A DNA stretch of 58,336 nucleotides from Methylohalomonas sp964522485 (lineage in GTDB: Bacteria; Pseudomonadota; Gammaproteobacteria; Methylohalomonadales; Methylohalomonadaceae). Made by a program: the position numbers and the translations under genes. The stretch covers positions 1-58,336 of the forward strand of contig CAZFUS010000005.1 in the NCBI GenBank assembly GCA_964522485.1, in the 5' to 3' direction. Positions 32,001 to 41,700 of this stretch are shown piece by piece (position 1 is the first letter of the stretch; the number at the start of each line of letters is the position of its first letter). The notes below the pieces were generated by a model that was not told where the DNA came from, ran no database searches, and saw only the letters and a program-made list of their open reading frames with translations.

Positions 32001-33305
32001 TCAGCTTTTAATCTCCAGTAGTTTAAGCGCCGCGCCCACGGTCAAAAACGAACCCGTAATCAGGATCCGGTCACCCATGACCGCCTGCGCCCGTACCGAT
32101 TTCAATGCCGTCTCCATGTCGGCATACGTTTGGACAGGTTTGCGTGTGCCGAGTGCGTGCAGTTCAGCCGTCAGTGTTTCAGCCTGGCTACCACGGCTGT
32201 TATGCAGACTGACGGTATGCCAGCTATCCGCGAGAGTCTCCAGTATCTCAAACACACCGGGACGATCCTTGTCGCGCAACATGCCGATGATAATGTGAGT
32301 CCGGCCGCGCGCCGGTACACGCTGCAGATTTTCAACCAGGATACGTGCCGCCTGGCGATTGTGCGCCACATCGAGCACGTACTGAATCTCACCTGGCAAC
32401 TGCTGAAACCGGCCGCTCAGGCGGAATTCCGCCAGACCATCACGCACTGCGGCTACCGACACCGGGAAACGCTCACGTAGCTCATGCAGCACCATCAATA
32501 CGCCAGCGGCATTCTGGATCTGGCACTCATTAAAATGATCCGGATAAGGCAGGTCACTCAGCGTGGTACCCGCTGTGCTCCAGGACCAGTGGTCGGTTGA
32601 TCGCTGAATGCTGAAATCCTGAGTATAGACCGTAAGCTGAGTACCGATTTCCTCCGCATAATCCCTTAGCGTCTGTGGCGGAGACGGATCTGAACACACC
32701 GCCGGCCGGCCGCCGCGGAAAATACCGGCTTTTTCCACCGCGATAAGTTCACGCGTATCACCGAGCCAGTTCTGATGATCGAGATCGATAGCCGTCACGA
32801 GGGCAGCATCGGCATCGAGGATGTTCACGGCATCCAGCCGTCCGCCGAGACCGACTTCGAGAACTACTACGTCGACGCCGCTCTCGCGTGTCAACTCCAG
32901 CGCGGCGAGTGTACCGAACTCAAAATACGTTAGCGAGATATCGCCACGGGCGTTATTGATACGTTCAAAGGCGCGGCATAACGCCGCGTCCGTCACCTCT
33001 TCGCCCTGAATGCGGATACGTTCGTTATAGCGGATCAGGTGTGGTGATGTATAACTACCCACCCGGTAGCCGGCATGGCGCAGAATACGATCCAGCATGG
33101 CGACACTCGAACCCTTGCCGTTGGTACCGGCCACGCTGATAACAGCATGGTTCGGCTGCAACAGTCCCAGATTCGCCGCCACCTTCCGGCAGCGTTCGAG
33201 ACCCAGTTCGATCTCCGTGGCATGCAGGGATTCCTGCCAGGCCAGCCACTCAGCCAGGGTATTGAAATGGACAGCCTTGGCGGCACTACCTATCGGCATA
33301 GACAT
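32001..33305 (-). CDS. folC: Dihydrofolate synthase/folylpolyglutamate synthase
   Basis: The 434-residue Mur-ligase-family enzyme adds glutamate to dihydropteroate and folates. The ATP P-loop VAGTNGKGSSVAML is at about 58-71. It is followed by SPHLIRYNERIRIQG and the LEVGLGGRLDAVN metal-site segment. It lies 34 bases after accD and 1 base before dedD. Polyglutamylated folates matter for the C1 enzymes encoded in this window, but the gene is part of the general conserved block. Confidence 0.95.
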   Translation of the reverse strand: MSMPIGSAAKAVHFNTLAEWLAWQESLHATEIELGLERCRKVAANLGLLQPNHAVISVAGTNGKGSSVAMLDRILRHAGYRVGSYTSPHLIRYNERIRIQGEEVTDAALCRAFERINNARGDISLTYFEFGTLAALELTRESGVDVVVLEVGLGGRLDAVNILDADAALVTAIDLDHQNWLGDTRELIAVEKAGIFRGGRPAVCSDPSPPQTLRDYAEEIGTQLTVYTQDFSIQRSTDHWSWSTAGTTLSDLPYPDHFNECQIQNAAGVLMVLHELRERFPVSVAAVRDGLAEFRLSGRFQQLPGEIQYVLDVAHNRQAARILVENLQRVPARGRTHIIIGMLRDKDRPGVFEILETLADSWHTVSLHNSRGSQAETLTAELHALGTRKPVQTYADMETALKSVRAQAVMGDRILITGSFLTVGAALKLLEIKS

Positions 33306-33339
33306 GATTGACGCAGTTCAACACGGTCGCGGGTTGGAT

Positions 33340-34203
33340 TCAGCCCGCCAGTCGCTGTCGAGTCAGCATCGCCAGCAATGAGGCGATACGATCGCGCATC
33401 TCGCGCCGATCCATGATCATATCGACGGCACCGTGTTCCATAAGAAATTCGCTCCGTTGAAAACCGGGCGGTAGTGTTTCGCGCACGGTCTGCTCGATAA
33501 CCCGGGGACCGGCAAAGCCGATCAGGGCATTCGGCTCGGCAATGATGATGTCTCCGAGACTTGCCAGACTCGCCGATACACCACCCATGGTGGGATCGGT
33601 CAGTACGGTAATGAAGGGCACGCCCTTGCGGTTCAGCATGCCAATGGCGGAACTTGTCTTCGCCATTTGCATGAGTGAAATGATTGCTTCCTGCATGCGC
33701 GCGCCGCCACTCGTGCAGAAGGTTACCAGCGGCATGTAGTTATCAGCGCTATGCTCAGCGGCACGCACAAAGCGCTCACCCACGACCGAGCCCATCGAGC
33801 CGCCCATGAAGTTGAATTCGAACGCCGTGGCTACCACTGGTAGTCCTTTCAACTGACCGGCCAGAGCAACCAGGGCATCCTGTTCAGCGGTGGTACGCTG
33901 AGCCTGATTGAGCCTGTCGCGGTATTTTTTCAGATCACGAAAGCGGAGCCTGTCCATCGGCCGTACGTTTGCACCGATCTCACTGCGCGATTCCGGATCG
34001 AGGAAGCCGTCCAGCCGCGCGCGGGCGGTAATGCGCATATGCTGACTGCACTTCGGGCAGACTTCGAGGTTGCGCTCCAGCTCGGCCCGGTACAATACGG
34101 CGTTGCAGGACAAACACTTGGTCCACAATCCCTCCGGGACCGAGCGACGCGTCGCGCCGTTGGTCTTGATACGGGACGGCAGCAGTTTCTTGATCCAGCT
34201 CAT
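33340..34203 (-). CDS. accD: Acetyl-CoA carboxylase carboxyltransferase, beta subunit
   Basis: The 287-residue subunit works with AccA to transfer the carboxyl group from biotin to acetyl-CoA. An N-terminal four-cysteine zinc ribbon is present (Cys30, Cys33, Cys49, Cys52 in WTKCLSC and EVCPKC). It is followed by the crotonase-like domain with FMGGSMGSVVGE and ARMQE. The start MSWIKKLL matches the family. It lies 164 bases after trpA. Confidence 0.97.
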   Translation of the reverse strand: MSWIKKLLPSRIKTNGATRRSVPEGLWTKCLSCNAVLYRAELERNLEVCPKCSQHMRITARARLDGFLDPESRSEIGANVRPMDRLRFRDLKKYRDRLNQAQRTTAEQDALVALAGQLKGLPVVATAFEFNFMGGSMGSVVGERFVRAAEHSADNYMPLVTFCTSGGARMQEAIISLMQMAKTSSAIGMLNRKGVPFITVLTDPTMGGVSASLASLGDIIIAEPNALIGFAGPRVIEQTVRETLPPGFQRSEFLMEHGAVDMIMDRREMRDRIASLLAMLTRQRLAG

Positions 34204-34367
34204 TTCGGTTCGCCGCTTTCCTTATTCAGTCGGTTATTCATCGTGTGCATTGACAGCCTGACAGTATCCACGCTCAAGATGCGCGATTCGCAACGGAAAA
34301 GCAAAGCCGCGCTTCTTCCATACGCCAGCGAATCGATGTACAACATGCACGATTTTGCCGGCATATT

Positions 34368-35174
34368 TCAGGCAGCATCCATGGCGCTGCGCAGACTCTG
34401 CATAAAAGCCGTGGCTTCACCGGTTACACGTTCCGGTTCAGCGGCGCAATCGGCGATACGCTGAACGAGTGCGCTGCCGACAACGACCGCATCACTGAAA
34501 GCCGCAACCCTGGCCGCCGTCGCCGCATCCTTGATGCCAAAGCCGACTCCCACCGGCAGTTCGGTTCGGGCGCGTATGGCTTCAACATGACTGGCCACGT
34601 CGGCAAGGTCAAGACGATCACTGCCGGTCACGCCCTTGAGTGACACATAATAAATAAAACCACTGGCCGTCTGGCAGATGCGCTCCACCCGAACCGTACT
34701 GGTGGTCGGGGCCAGCAGAAATACCTGATCCACTTCGTGGCTGCGCAGCAGTCCGGCGAATTCCTCCGCCTCTTCAGGCGGCATATCGACGATCAGCGCG
34801 CCATCCACGCCGGCTTCACTGGCAGCTTCGGCAAACGCTTCATAACCCATGACCTCGATCGGATTCAGATAGCCCATAAGAATCACCGGCGTTTCGGTAT
34901 CGTCACGTCGAAAGGCCGCCACCATGTCGATGACATTGCCCAGGGTGACACCGTGCAGGAGTGCACGCTCGCTGGCACGCTGGATCACCGGCCCGTCCGC
35001 CATGGGATCGGAGAACGGTACGCCGAGTTCGATCAGATCGGCGCCGCCCCGGACCAGCGCATGCATGAGCGCCACTGTCACCTCGGGCGCCGGATCGCCG
35101 GCGGTAATAAACGGGATCAGGGCGCGCCGGCCATGTCGGTGGAGTTTTTCGAAGCAGGTTTTGATGCGGCTCAT
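34368..35174 (-). CDS. trpA: Tryptophan synthase, alpha subunit
   Basis: The 268-residue TIM barrel cleaves indole-3-glycerol phosphate. The catalytic residues Glu49 and Asp60 (ELGVPFSDPMADG) fall at the same numbers as in Salmonella. The phosphate-binding segment GVGFGIKD is near residue 210. It is separated from trpB by 151 bases, longer than the usual overlap, so an internal leader or promoter is possible. No attenuator was recognised. Confidence 0.97.
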   Translation of the reverse strand: MSRIKTCFEKLHRHGRRALIPFITAGDPAPEVTVALMHALVRGGADLIELGVPFSDPMADGPVIQRASERALLHGVTLGNVIDMVAAFRRDDTETPVILMGYLNPIEVMGYEAFAEAASEAGVDGALIVDMPPEEAEEFAGLLRSHEVDQVFLLAPTTSTVRVERICQTASGFIYYVSLKGVTGSDRLDLADVASHVEAIRARTELPVGVGFGIKDAATAARVAAFSDAVVVGSALVQRIADCAAEPERVTGEATAFMQSLRSAMDAA

Positions 35175-35325
35175 GTTCGGGAATCCAGCTTGGCAGGCAA
35201 GGCTTGTCGACCGTCTGCACAGTAAACTAGGCGATATCTTACCATGGGCCGGAATGACCGTAACGGACGTTCGGCATTACTGAGGTGGTAAAAACACCGT
35301 CGGAGCAAACGCTGACCAGCCGGCC

Positions 35326-36561
35326 TCAGATATGAATACCCTCATGGGCAGCCACCGTGTGAATGTCCTTGTCACCGCGGCCGGACAGATTAATCACGAT
35401 GATCTGATCACGGTCCATGGTCGGGGCAAGCTTGGCAGCGTAGGCCACGGCATGCGCCGATTCCAGCGCCGGCATGATGCCTTCGGTGCGGGTCAGTTCA
35501 TGGAAAGCGGCAAGCGCCTCGTTGTCATCGGCCGTGACGTAACGGGCCCGGCCGCTGTCCTTGAGCCAGGCATGTTCCGGACCGACACCGGGGTAATCGA
35601 GCCCTGCCGACACTGAATGAGTATCAATGATCTGGCCGTTTTCGTCTTCCATCAGATAGGTGCGATTACCGTGCAGCACACCCGGGCGTCCGGCACTCAG
35701 CGAAGCGGCATGATGACCGCTGTTCAGACCCTCGCCCCCGGCTTCGACGCCATACATGGCTACACTGTCATCCCCGAGGAAGGGATAAAACAGGCCGATG
35801 GCATTGGAACCGCCCCCCACGCAGGCGACCAGGGCGTCCGGCAGCCTGCCAATCTGCTCCAGGCACTGGGCGCGGGCTTCCCGGCCAATAACAGCCTGAA
35901 AGTCGCGCACCATGGCGGGATACGGATGTGGCCCGGCCACCGTCCCGATGATGTAGAACGTCGAGTCGACATTGGTGACCCAGTCACGCATGGCCTCGTT
36001 CAATGCGTCTTTCAGGGTCTTGGAACCGGCCTCGACCGATCGGACCTCGGCGCCGAGCAGCCGCATGCGATAGACGTTGATGGACTGGCGCTCAATGTCC
36101 TCTGAGCCCATGTACACCAGGCATTCCATACCGTACCGGGCGGCGATGGTAGCCGTTGCCACACCATGCTGGCCGGCACCGGTCTCGGCAATAACCCGCT
36201 TCTTGCCCATGCGATAAGCCAGCAGTGCCTGCCCCACGGTGTTATTCACCTTGTGGGCACCGGTATGATTCAGATCCTCGCGCTTGAGGTAGATCTGCGC
36301 GCCGCCGAGTTTGTCGGACCAGCGCCGGGCGTGATACAGCGGTGTCGGCCGGCCGACGAAATGCTTCAGCTCATAAGCGAGTTCCGCCAGGAATTCCGGA
36401 TCCTGCAGAAAGCGTTCATAGGCGGCCTGCAGCTCCTCCAGCGGGCCCATGAGCGTCTCGGCCACAAAACGGCCGCCATAATGGCCGAAGTGTCCGCGTG
36501 CATCCGGCAACTTGACCGGTGCCGTGGCGGTAACAGCGGCAGCAGTTTGATTAACACTCAC
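35326..36561 (-). CDS. trpB: Tryptophan synthase, beta subunit
   Basis: The 411-residue PLP enzyme joins indole and serine to tryptophan. The PLP lysine is Lys104 in GAHKVNN. The glycine-rich phosphate loop CVGGGSNAIG is near residue 240. The start is GTG with GAGGTG 7 bases upstream, and it overlaps the end of trpF by 11 bases. It draws on serine, which is also the carbon carrier of the serine cycle. Confidence 0.97.
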   Translation of the reverse strand: MSVNQTAAAVTATAPVKLPDARGHFGHYGGRFVAETLMGPLEELQAAYERFLQDPEFLAELAYELKHFVGRPTPLYHARRWSDKLGGAQIYLKREDLNHTGAHKVNNTVGQALLAYRMGKKRVIAETGAGQHGVATATIAARYGMECLVYMGSEDIERQSINVYRMRLLGAEVRSVEAGSKTLKDALNEAMRDWVTNVDSTFYIIGTVAGPHPYPAMVRDFQAVIGREARAQCLEQIGRLPDALVACVGGGSNAIGLFYPFLGDDSVAMYGVEAGGEGLNSGHHAASLSAGRPGVLHGNRTYLMEDENGQIIDTHSVSAGLDYPGVGPEHAWLKDSGRARYVTADDNEALAAFHELTRTEGIMPALESAHAVAYAAKLAPTMDRDQIIVINLSGRGDKDIHTVAAHEGIHI

Positions 36562-37198
36562 AGTTATGCACCTCTTGTACGAAAGCCGTTATGCGGTCGG
36601 CATCCTTGACGCCGCGGGCGCTTTCTACGCCACCGCTGATATCAACGGCATAGGGATGCACCTGGCGAATGGCATCGGCCACATTCCCGGGTGTCAGGCC
36701 ACCGGCCAGAATCAGGGGTTTCGCGCGCCGGGCCGGCAGCAGCGACCAGTCGAAACACTTGCCGGTTCCGCCCTGGATACCGGCCTGATAGGTATCCACC
36801 AGTATGCCACAGGCCCCGGGAGAGCGGGAGGTGAACCGATCGAGGTCAAAACCCTTCTGCACCCGTGCCGCCTTTATATAGGGCACACCGTAACGTTCAC
36901 AGTCAGCGGCGGTTTCGTCGCCGTGAAACTGCAGCCGGTCGATCGCCACGTTATCCAGTACTGCCCTCACGGCTGCCGGGTCCGGATCGACAAACAACCC
37001 GACACGGGTCACGAAGGGCGGCAGTACCGCGCAAATCGCACGCGCACGATCGATGTCCACCGCCCGGGGACTGGCCGCATAAAACACCAGGCCGATGGCA
37101 TCCGCGCCCGCTTCAGCTGCGCTGACAGCATCCTCGCTGCGGGTAATCCCGCAAATCTTGATCCGGATACGCGCCACCGGCGCCTGGGCATCTGCCAT
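36551..37198 (-). CDS. trpF: Phosphoribosylanthranilate isomerase
   Basis: The 215-residue TIM-barrel enzyme of tryptophan synthesis has the catalytic cysteine in KICGITR (Cys16) and the catalytic aspartate in GILVDTY. ATG at 37198 is chosen; the open frame extends five codons to a TTG without support. There is no clear Shine-Dalgarno, so coupling to truA (33 bases upstream) may help. The truA-trpF-trpB-trpA order is standard. Confidence 0.94.
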   Translation of the reverse strand: MADAQAPVARIRIKICGITRSEDAVSAAEAGADAIGLVFYAASPRAVDIDRARAICAVLPPFVTRVGLFVDPDPAAVRAVLDNVAIDRLQFHGDETAADCERYGVPYIKAARVQKGFDLDRFTSRSPGACGILVDTYQAGIQGGTGKCFDWSLLPARRAKPLILAGGLTPGNVADAIRQVHPYAVDISGGVESARGVKDADRITAFVQEVHNCEC

Positions 37199-37231
37199 GG
37201 TATTTGAGGACAATTTAAACGAAGGCGGATT

Positions 37232-38050
37232 TTACCAAGACCCGGACCCGGAATGCAGAGCCCACAACCCGTCTGCTGATCCGGTTGCAAACGCCGGTTG
37301 CGGCAGGCCGTATGCAGCCGCATAGTCGATGGCTGCCAGATACAGGCCATCCGGCGGCGCGGTGACACCACCGGCGGTACGGTTGCCCTGGGCCAGAATC
37401 TCTCCCGCCCAGGCAACTGCTGCCTTGTACTTACCGATGGTCATTAATACTCCGGCGATATTGCGCACCATATGATGTAAAAACGCATTGGCCTCGATCT
37501 CGATCAGCACCCAATCATCGTACCGCCTGACTTCCAGCTTTCGTACCTCGCGTACCGGTGATTTGGACTGGCAGGCCTGGGCACGATACCCGCTGAAATC
37601 ATGTTCGCCGAGCAGGGCTGTTGCAGCGGACTGCATGCGTTCGATCGCCAGCGGCCGGTATTCCCAGGTCACCAGCCCCCGCAGCAGGCCGGGGCGCGCG
37701 GGTCGATTGAGTATCCAGTAACGATAGGTACGGCCGGTCGCTGAAAACCGGGCATGAAAGCGTTCATCAACCAGGCGTGCCCATAACACGCTGATAGTAC
37801 CGGGCAGGTGCGTGTTGCAGCCGAACACCCAGGCATGATTCTCGCGGTGCGAATTCGTATCGAAATGCACCACCTGATAAGTCGCGTGCACGCCGCTGTC
37901 GGTACGGCCCGCACAGGCTGTGCTGACTTCATGATCGGCGACCTTGGAGATGGCCGCCTCAACGTGAGCCTGTATGCTGGGACCACTACGCAGCCGCTGC
38001 CAGCCCTGAAAACTACGGCCATCGTATTCAAGCCCCAACGCGATTCGCAC
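37232..38050 (-). CDS. truA: tRNA pseudouridine(38-40) synthase
   Basis: The enzyme isomerises uridines 38-40 in tRNA anticodon stems. Homology starts at VRIALGLEYDGRSFQGWQ, so a GTG at 38050 with GGGGTGG upstream is taken as the start. That gives 272 residues, close to the 270 of E. coli. The catalytic Asp51 is in CAGRTDSGVHA. The frame is open for another 111 codons upstream, but that part overlaps the preceding gene and has no family similarity. Confidence 0.94.
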   Translation of the reverse strand: MRIALGLEYDGRSFQGWQRLRSGPSIQAHVEAAISKVADHEVSTACAGRTDSGVHATYQVVHFDTNSHRENHAWVFGCNTHLPGTISVLWARLVDERFHARFSATGRTYRYWILNRPARPGLLRGLVTWEYRPLAIERMQSAATALLGEHDFSGYRAQACQSKSPVREVRKLEVRRYDDWVLIEIEANAFLHHMVRNIAGVLMTIGKYKAAVAWAGEILAQGNRTAGGVTAPPDGLYLAAIDYAAAYGLPQPAFATGSADGLWALHSGSGSW

Positions 38051-38073
38051 CTGACTACCACCCCGCCCGGTTT

Positions 38074-38736
38074 CTAACCCGCAAACACGACGCCTGCCAG
38101 ACAGCCGGCCAGCAGCAGCGGTGTCGACCACTGGGCCAGTGACGGTGCCGCCAACTGCGGGACTTCGATCGTCACTGCGGGACTCCGATGAATCTCGGCA
38201 TGCACCAGGCGGAAGGATTCCGCCAGCCGATCGGCCGCGCGTGTCAGACGGCTGCCACCACTGACGCTGGCCGTGGACTGCAGCAGCACCTGCACGCGCG
38301 GCAGTACTTCCAGCGCAAGCAATAAACGCAAAGCGAAACGTTCTACCGAGACGCCCGCCACTTTCAGCGGTTTCAGCAACCACAACAATCCCGCCAGCAC
38401 CTGGCTACGATCGGTGAGTGCGAACAGCGTTTGAACCAGCACCACGATACCGGCGAGGGCAAGAATACGCAGCACGGCTTCGGGCAATCCGGCCGTAATG
38501 TGTTCATACCAGCCGGTTACCGTGGCGGGCGGGAACAACAGATACAGGACCGCAATACTCAAAAACAGCCAGCGTAGTCTGTACACGGCCCTGAAATCGG
38601 GATGGTGCCCAGTGCGAGCGGCCTGTAGAAGCGGTAAAACGATCACAAGACCCGCAAGACCGATCGCCACGAGCCGCCCGCTGGCCAGCATGGCAATCAG
38701 AATGAGGCAATCAAGAATACGAATGGCGGGATGCAT
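38074..38736 (-). CDS. Integral membrane protein, possibly ECF transporter T component-like
   Basis: The 220-residue protein has four or more hydrophobic helices (about 8-38, 50-70, 85-110 and the C-terminal 195-218) and a cytoplasmic-looking middle with RFALRLLLALEVLPRV. That segment resembles the coupling region of CbiQ/EcfT proteins. No ATPase or substrate-binding partner gene is nearby, so a complete ECF transporter is not shown. It lies 27 bases after fimV and 23 bases before truA and is probably cotranscribed with truA. The family call is tentative. Confidence 0.5.
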   Translation of the reverse strand: MHPAIRILDCLILIAMLASGRLVAIGLAGLVIVLPLLQAARTGHHPDFRAVYRLRWLFLSIAVLYLLFPPATVTGWYEHITAGLPEAVLRILALAGIVVLVQTLFALTDRSQVLAGLLWLLKPLKVAGVSVERFALRLLLALEVLPRVQVLLQSTASVSGGSRLTRAADRLAESFRLVHAEIHRSPAVTIEVPQLAAPSLAQWSTPLLLAGCLAGVVFAG

Positions 38737-38763
38737 GACAGGATCCGCCCTGTGACGACGCAG

Positions 38764-41700
38764 TTATGATAATTGCTGCAACAGTTCTCCGGCTTCGCGT
38801 TTCTGTGTGTCATTGCCGCTGTGCATTACCTCTTCGAGGATTGTGCGGGCGCTGGCAGAATCACCCAACTCTACATAAGCCTTGGCCAGATCCAGCTTGG
38901 TAGTCAGCTCGTCCTCCTGGCTGTGGGCATGATAATCGCCGCCGGCCGGATACAGCGGCTCGCCTTCACCATCGTCTGTGATTGCTTCGTAATTGGAGGT
39001 CAGCGCATCTTCATCGGGCTTGTTCTTGGGCAATTCGACCGTTGCATCCATATCCATGTCATCAAAGGCATCATCCTCATCATCCGCCAACTCCAGTTCA
39101 AAGCCATGGTCAATCGGATCCAGTTTGACGGCATCCATCTTGATGGTATCCAGTGCCAGATCCTCTTCGGCAGACGATTCATCGTCCTGTTCAACTTCCC
39201 CGGTCCCGCTCTCATCGATTTCGATGTCGAGCTCGGTCAGCTGATCATCACTGTCATCATTAAAGTCGAAATCCAGAGGCTGGTCTTCTCTATCCGCACG
39301 TGAGTCCAGATTATAAGTTTCATCACCGGCTTCGAACTCGGTATCATCACTATCACGATCCAGGTTCTCGCCCGATAGCACTTCCAGATCAATCGATGTA
39401 TCGTCAGCTTCCGAATCGGATTGCTGTGCCGGGCTGCGACTGGTTTCATTAACTTCGTCCAGGGCTTCATCAATACCATCCAGCGCATCCGAAGTCGTAC
39501 CCCGGTCGAGGGTGTTCGCTTCCTGCCGTGCCAGGCTACCCAGCGTCTCTTCAAGACGATTCAGCTGTTCGCTGATCTGATCCAGTGAACCATCGTCGTT
39601 CAGATCAGTTTCCGAGTCCTGCTCAAGTTCGAGATCGAGATTTGCTGCTGTCAGCGACGACTCCCGGTCATCGCCAAGTGAGAAATCAAGTGCCGTATCT
39701 TCATCATCAGCCACGGCGCCCTTGTCGCTGCCCGGCGCGGTCACATCGAGCACGTCACTGTTATCATCGCTCAGGAACTCATAATCCCTGGACACATCCA
39801 GCAGATTGGTATCCTCGCTGTCATCCTTTTCTTCGAGCGAGAAATCCAGGGCGTCATCATCCGCCGAAACCGACTGCGGTGCCCGCCTTAACTCTTCAGT
39901 GTCATCCATGCCGCTGAATTCATCGGTGGTAGTGGTGGTATCCGGCAGACTGTCATCCATCTCTGCACCTGCGGTCGTGGGATCCATCACTTCACCGTCG
40001 GAGGCTTCCGTCTCGCCGGTTATATTCAGTATTTCCCCTTCGGAAGAATCATCATGGTTGGTTAACTCAAGCAGATGTCCTTCACTCTCCTGGCTAGCCG
40101 GCGTTGTGCTGTCGAGTACGTTGAAATCAAGATCCCGTGTGCCACCGTCTTCCGGACGTCCGGTGATATCGACGATGCCACCGGTCGCCCTGTCAGTCTC
40201 TGACTCGTCGTCAGCACCGGCCTCAAACAGGGCGCGATTGGGTGAGATTTCCTGCCACATGGCAACCGCCATATCCCACTGCTCACCCTCACCGTTGGTC
40301 AGATTATGAAGATCGCGGGCGGCGGTTTCGTACTTCTTGCGGTTATTTGCTACATAGAACACTTCCAACAGCTTGGCATGATAATCAACATTCTTCGGTT
40401 CACGTTCTATAGCCTGACGCACAAGATCCTCGGCCTGGTCGAAATTCTCGTACGCCATCAGCACATTGACCTCAGCCAGCGGATCCTCGTCCTCTTTCTC
40501 AGATTCCGCCATGGACGGTGGTACCCCGGTCAGGGTCGCTTCGCCGACTGTCCCTTCCGCCACTTCAGCCGATGCAGTCTGATCGTCCACTTCGCGATGG
40601 GCGTCATCCCGGTCTTCATACCCATACCCATCGTCATCGTCTATAAATGCGCTGGTGCCGGCAGCCGCCGGTGGTGTCGTAGCAAAGTCGGGGAAATCAT
40701 CAGCATCCATCGGATGAGCTTGCTCTTCCGCTTCCGACCGGCGCCGGGCAAGTAACCGGCCGCCCATGAACAGTAGCAGCAAAGCGAGCAGAACGCCGCC
40801 AACGAGGACAAGATTGTTCATGATGAATGCACGGGCACTCGCGAAATAACCGCCCAGTGTACCCATGATGTCTGCGGATGCGGCCGGGGATTCCGTCGGC
40901 TGCGCCGGTTCGGCGGGTAGGGCCTCAGCGGCCGGTTCATCGGCGGCAGTTGATTCCGGATGGATGACCTCATGCTCGAACCGTCGGAATTCGGGTACGG
41001 AGCCGCTCGGCCGGGCGGTGCTGGTGTCAGCGACATCGCCGGTTGCAGTCACCGGCTGCCCATTGGGATAGATCACCTCATGCTCGAAACGACGGAACTC
41101 CGGTTGTGGTCCTGTTGCCAGCCCCGTCCCGGTCTCGCTAGCCGCTACCGTGTCAGCCTGGAATGCTGAATCTTCCGGATAGATGACTTCATGCTCGAAC
41201 TGCCGGAATTCGGGCACGGGGCCGCTCGGCTGGGCTGGACTGCTGCCGGCAAAATCGTCGGTCGTATCCGCTGGCTCACCATTCGGGTAGATCACCTCAT
41301 GCTCGAAACGGCGGAATTCCGGCTGCCCGGCCTCGCCCGACGGACCAGGCTCTGTTGCCGATGCAGCCTGCGGATCGCCTGCTGTTTCGGCGGATTCTGC
41401 CGCGGTGCGACCCTGCAGGGCGGCCAGTTCCTCATCTTTGAGTTCAATCAGCCGCTTGAGATCTTCGATCAGCGCTTCATTCTCGGCCAGGCGATCGCGC
41501 AGTTCAGTGTTCTCCTGCTCCATGGACTCAAGATTCTCGAGCGCCAGTGACAGCTTGCGGTCCAGCTCTGCCTCGTTGCCCGCGGCGGTACCGCCTTGCT
41601 GATTGGCCGTTCCCTGTTCGGCGCCGACCAGTTTCAGACGCGATTCGCTCTCGGCCGCAGCGGTATCTTCGGTTTCTGTACCGGCTTCGTCTGTTGCGGT

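Noticed and set aside
31293..32021. 242-codon + frame opposite the SPOR gene
   Set aside because: A Ser/Gly-rich translation is the complement of the Pro/Glu/Ala linker of the DedD-like protein. It has no coding features of its own.
38051..38383. N-terminal 111-codon extension of truA
   Set aside because: It overlaps the 3' end of the upstream membrane-protein gene, has no TruA similarity and is Gly/Arg-rich out-of-frame sequence. TruA homology and a usable GTG begin at 38050.
38773..40309. Long + strand frames opposite fimV (38773-39303, 39806-40309)
   Set aside because: They mirror the acidic Asp/Glu/Ser-rich part of FimV read in antisense, with no independent start signals or recognisable domains.
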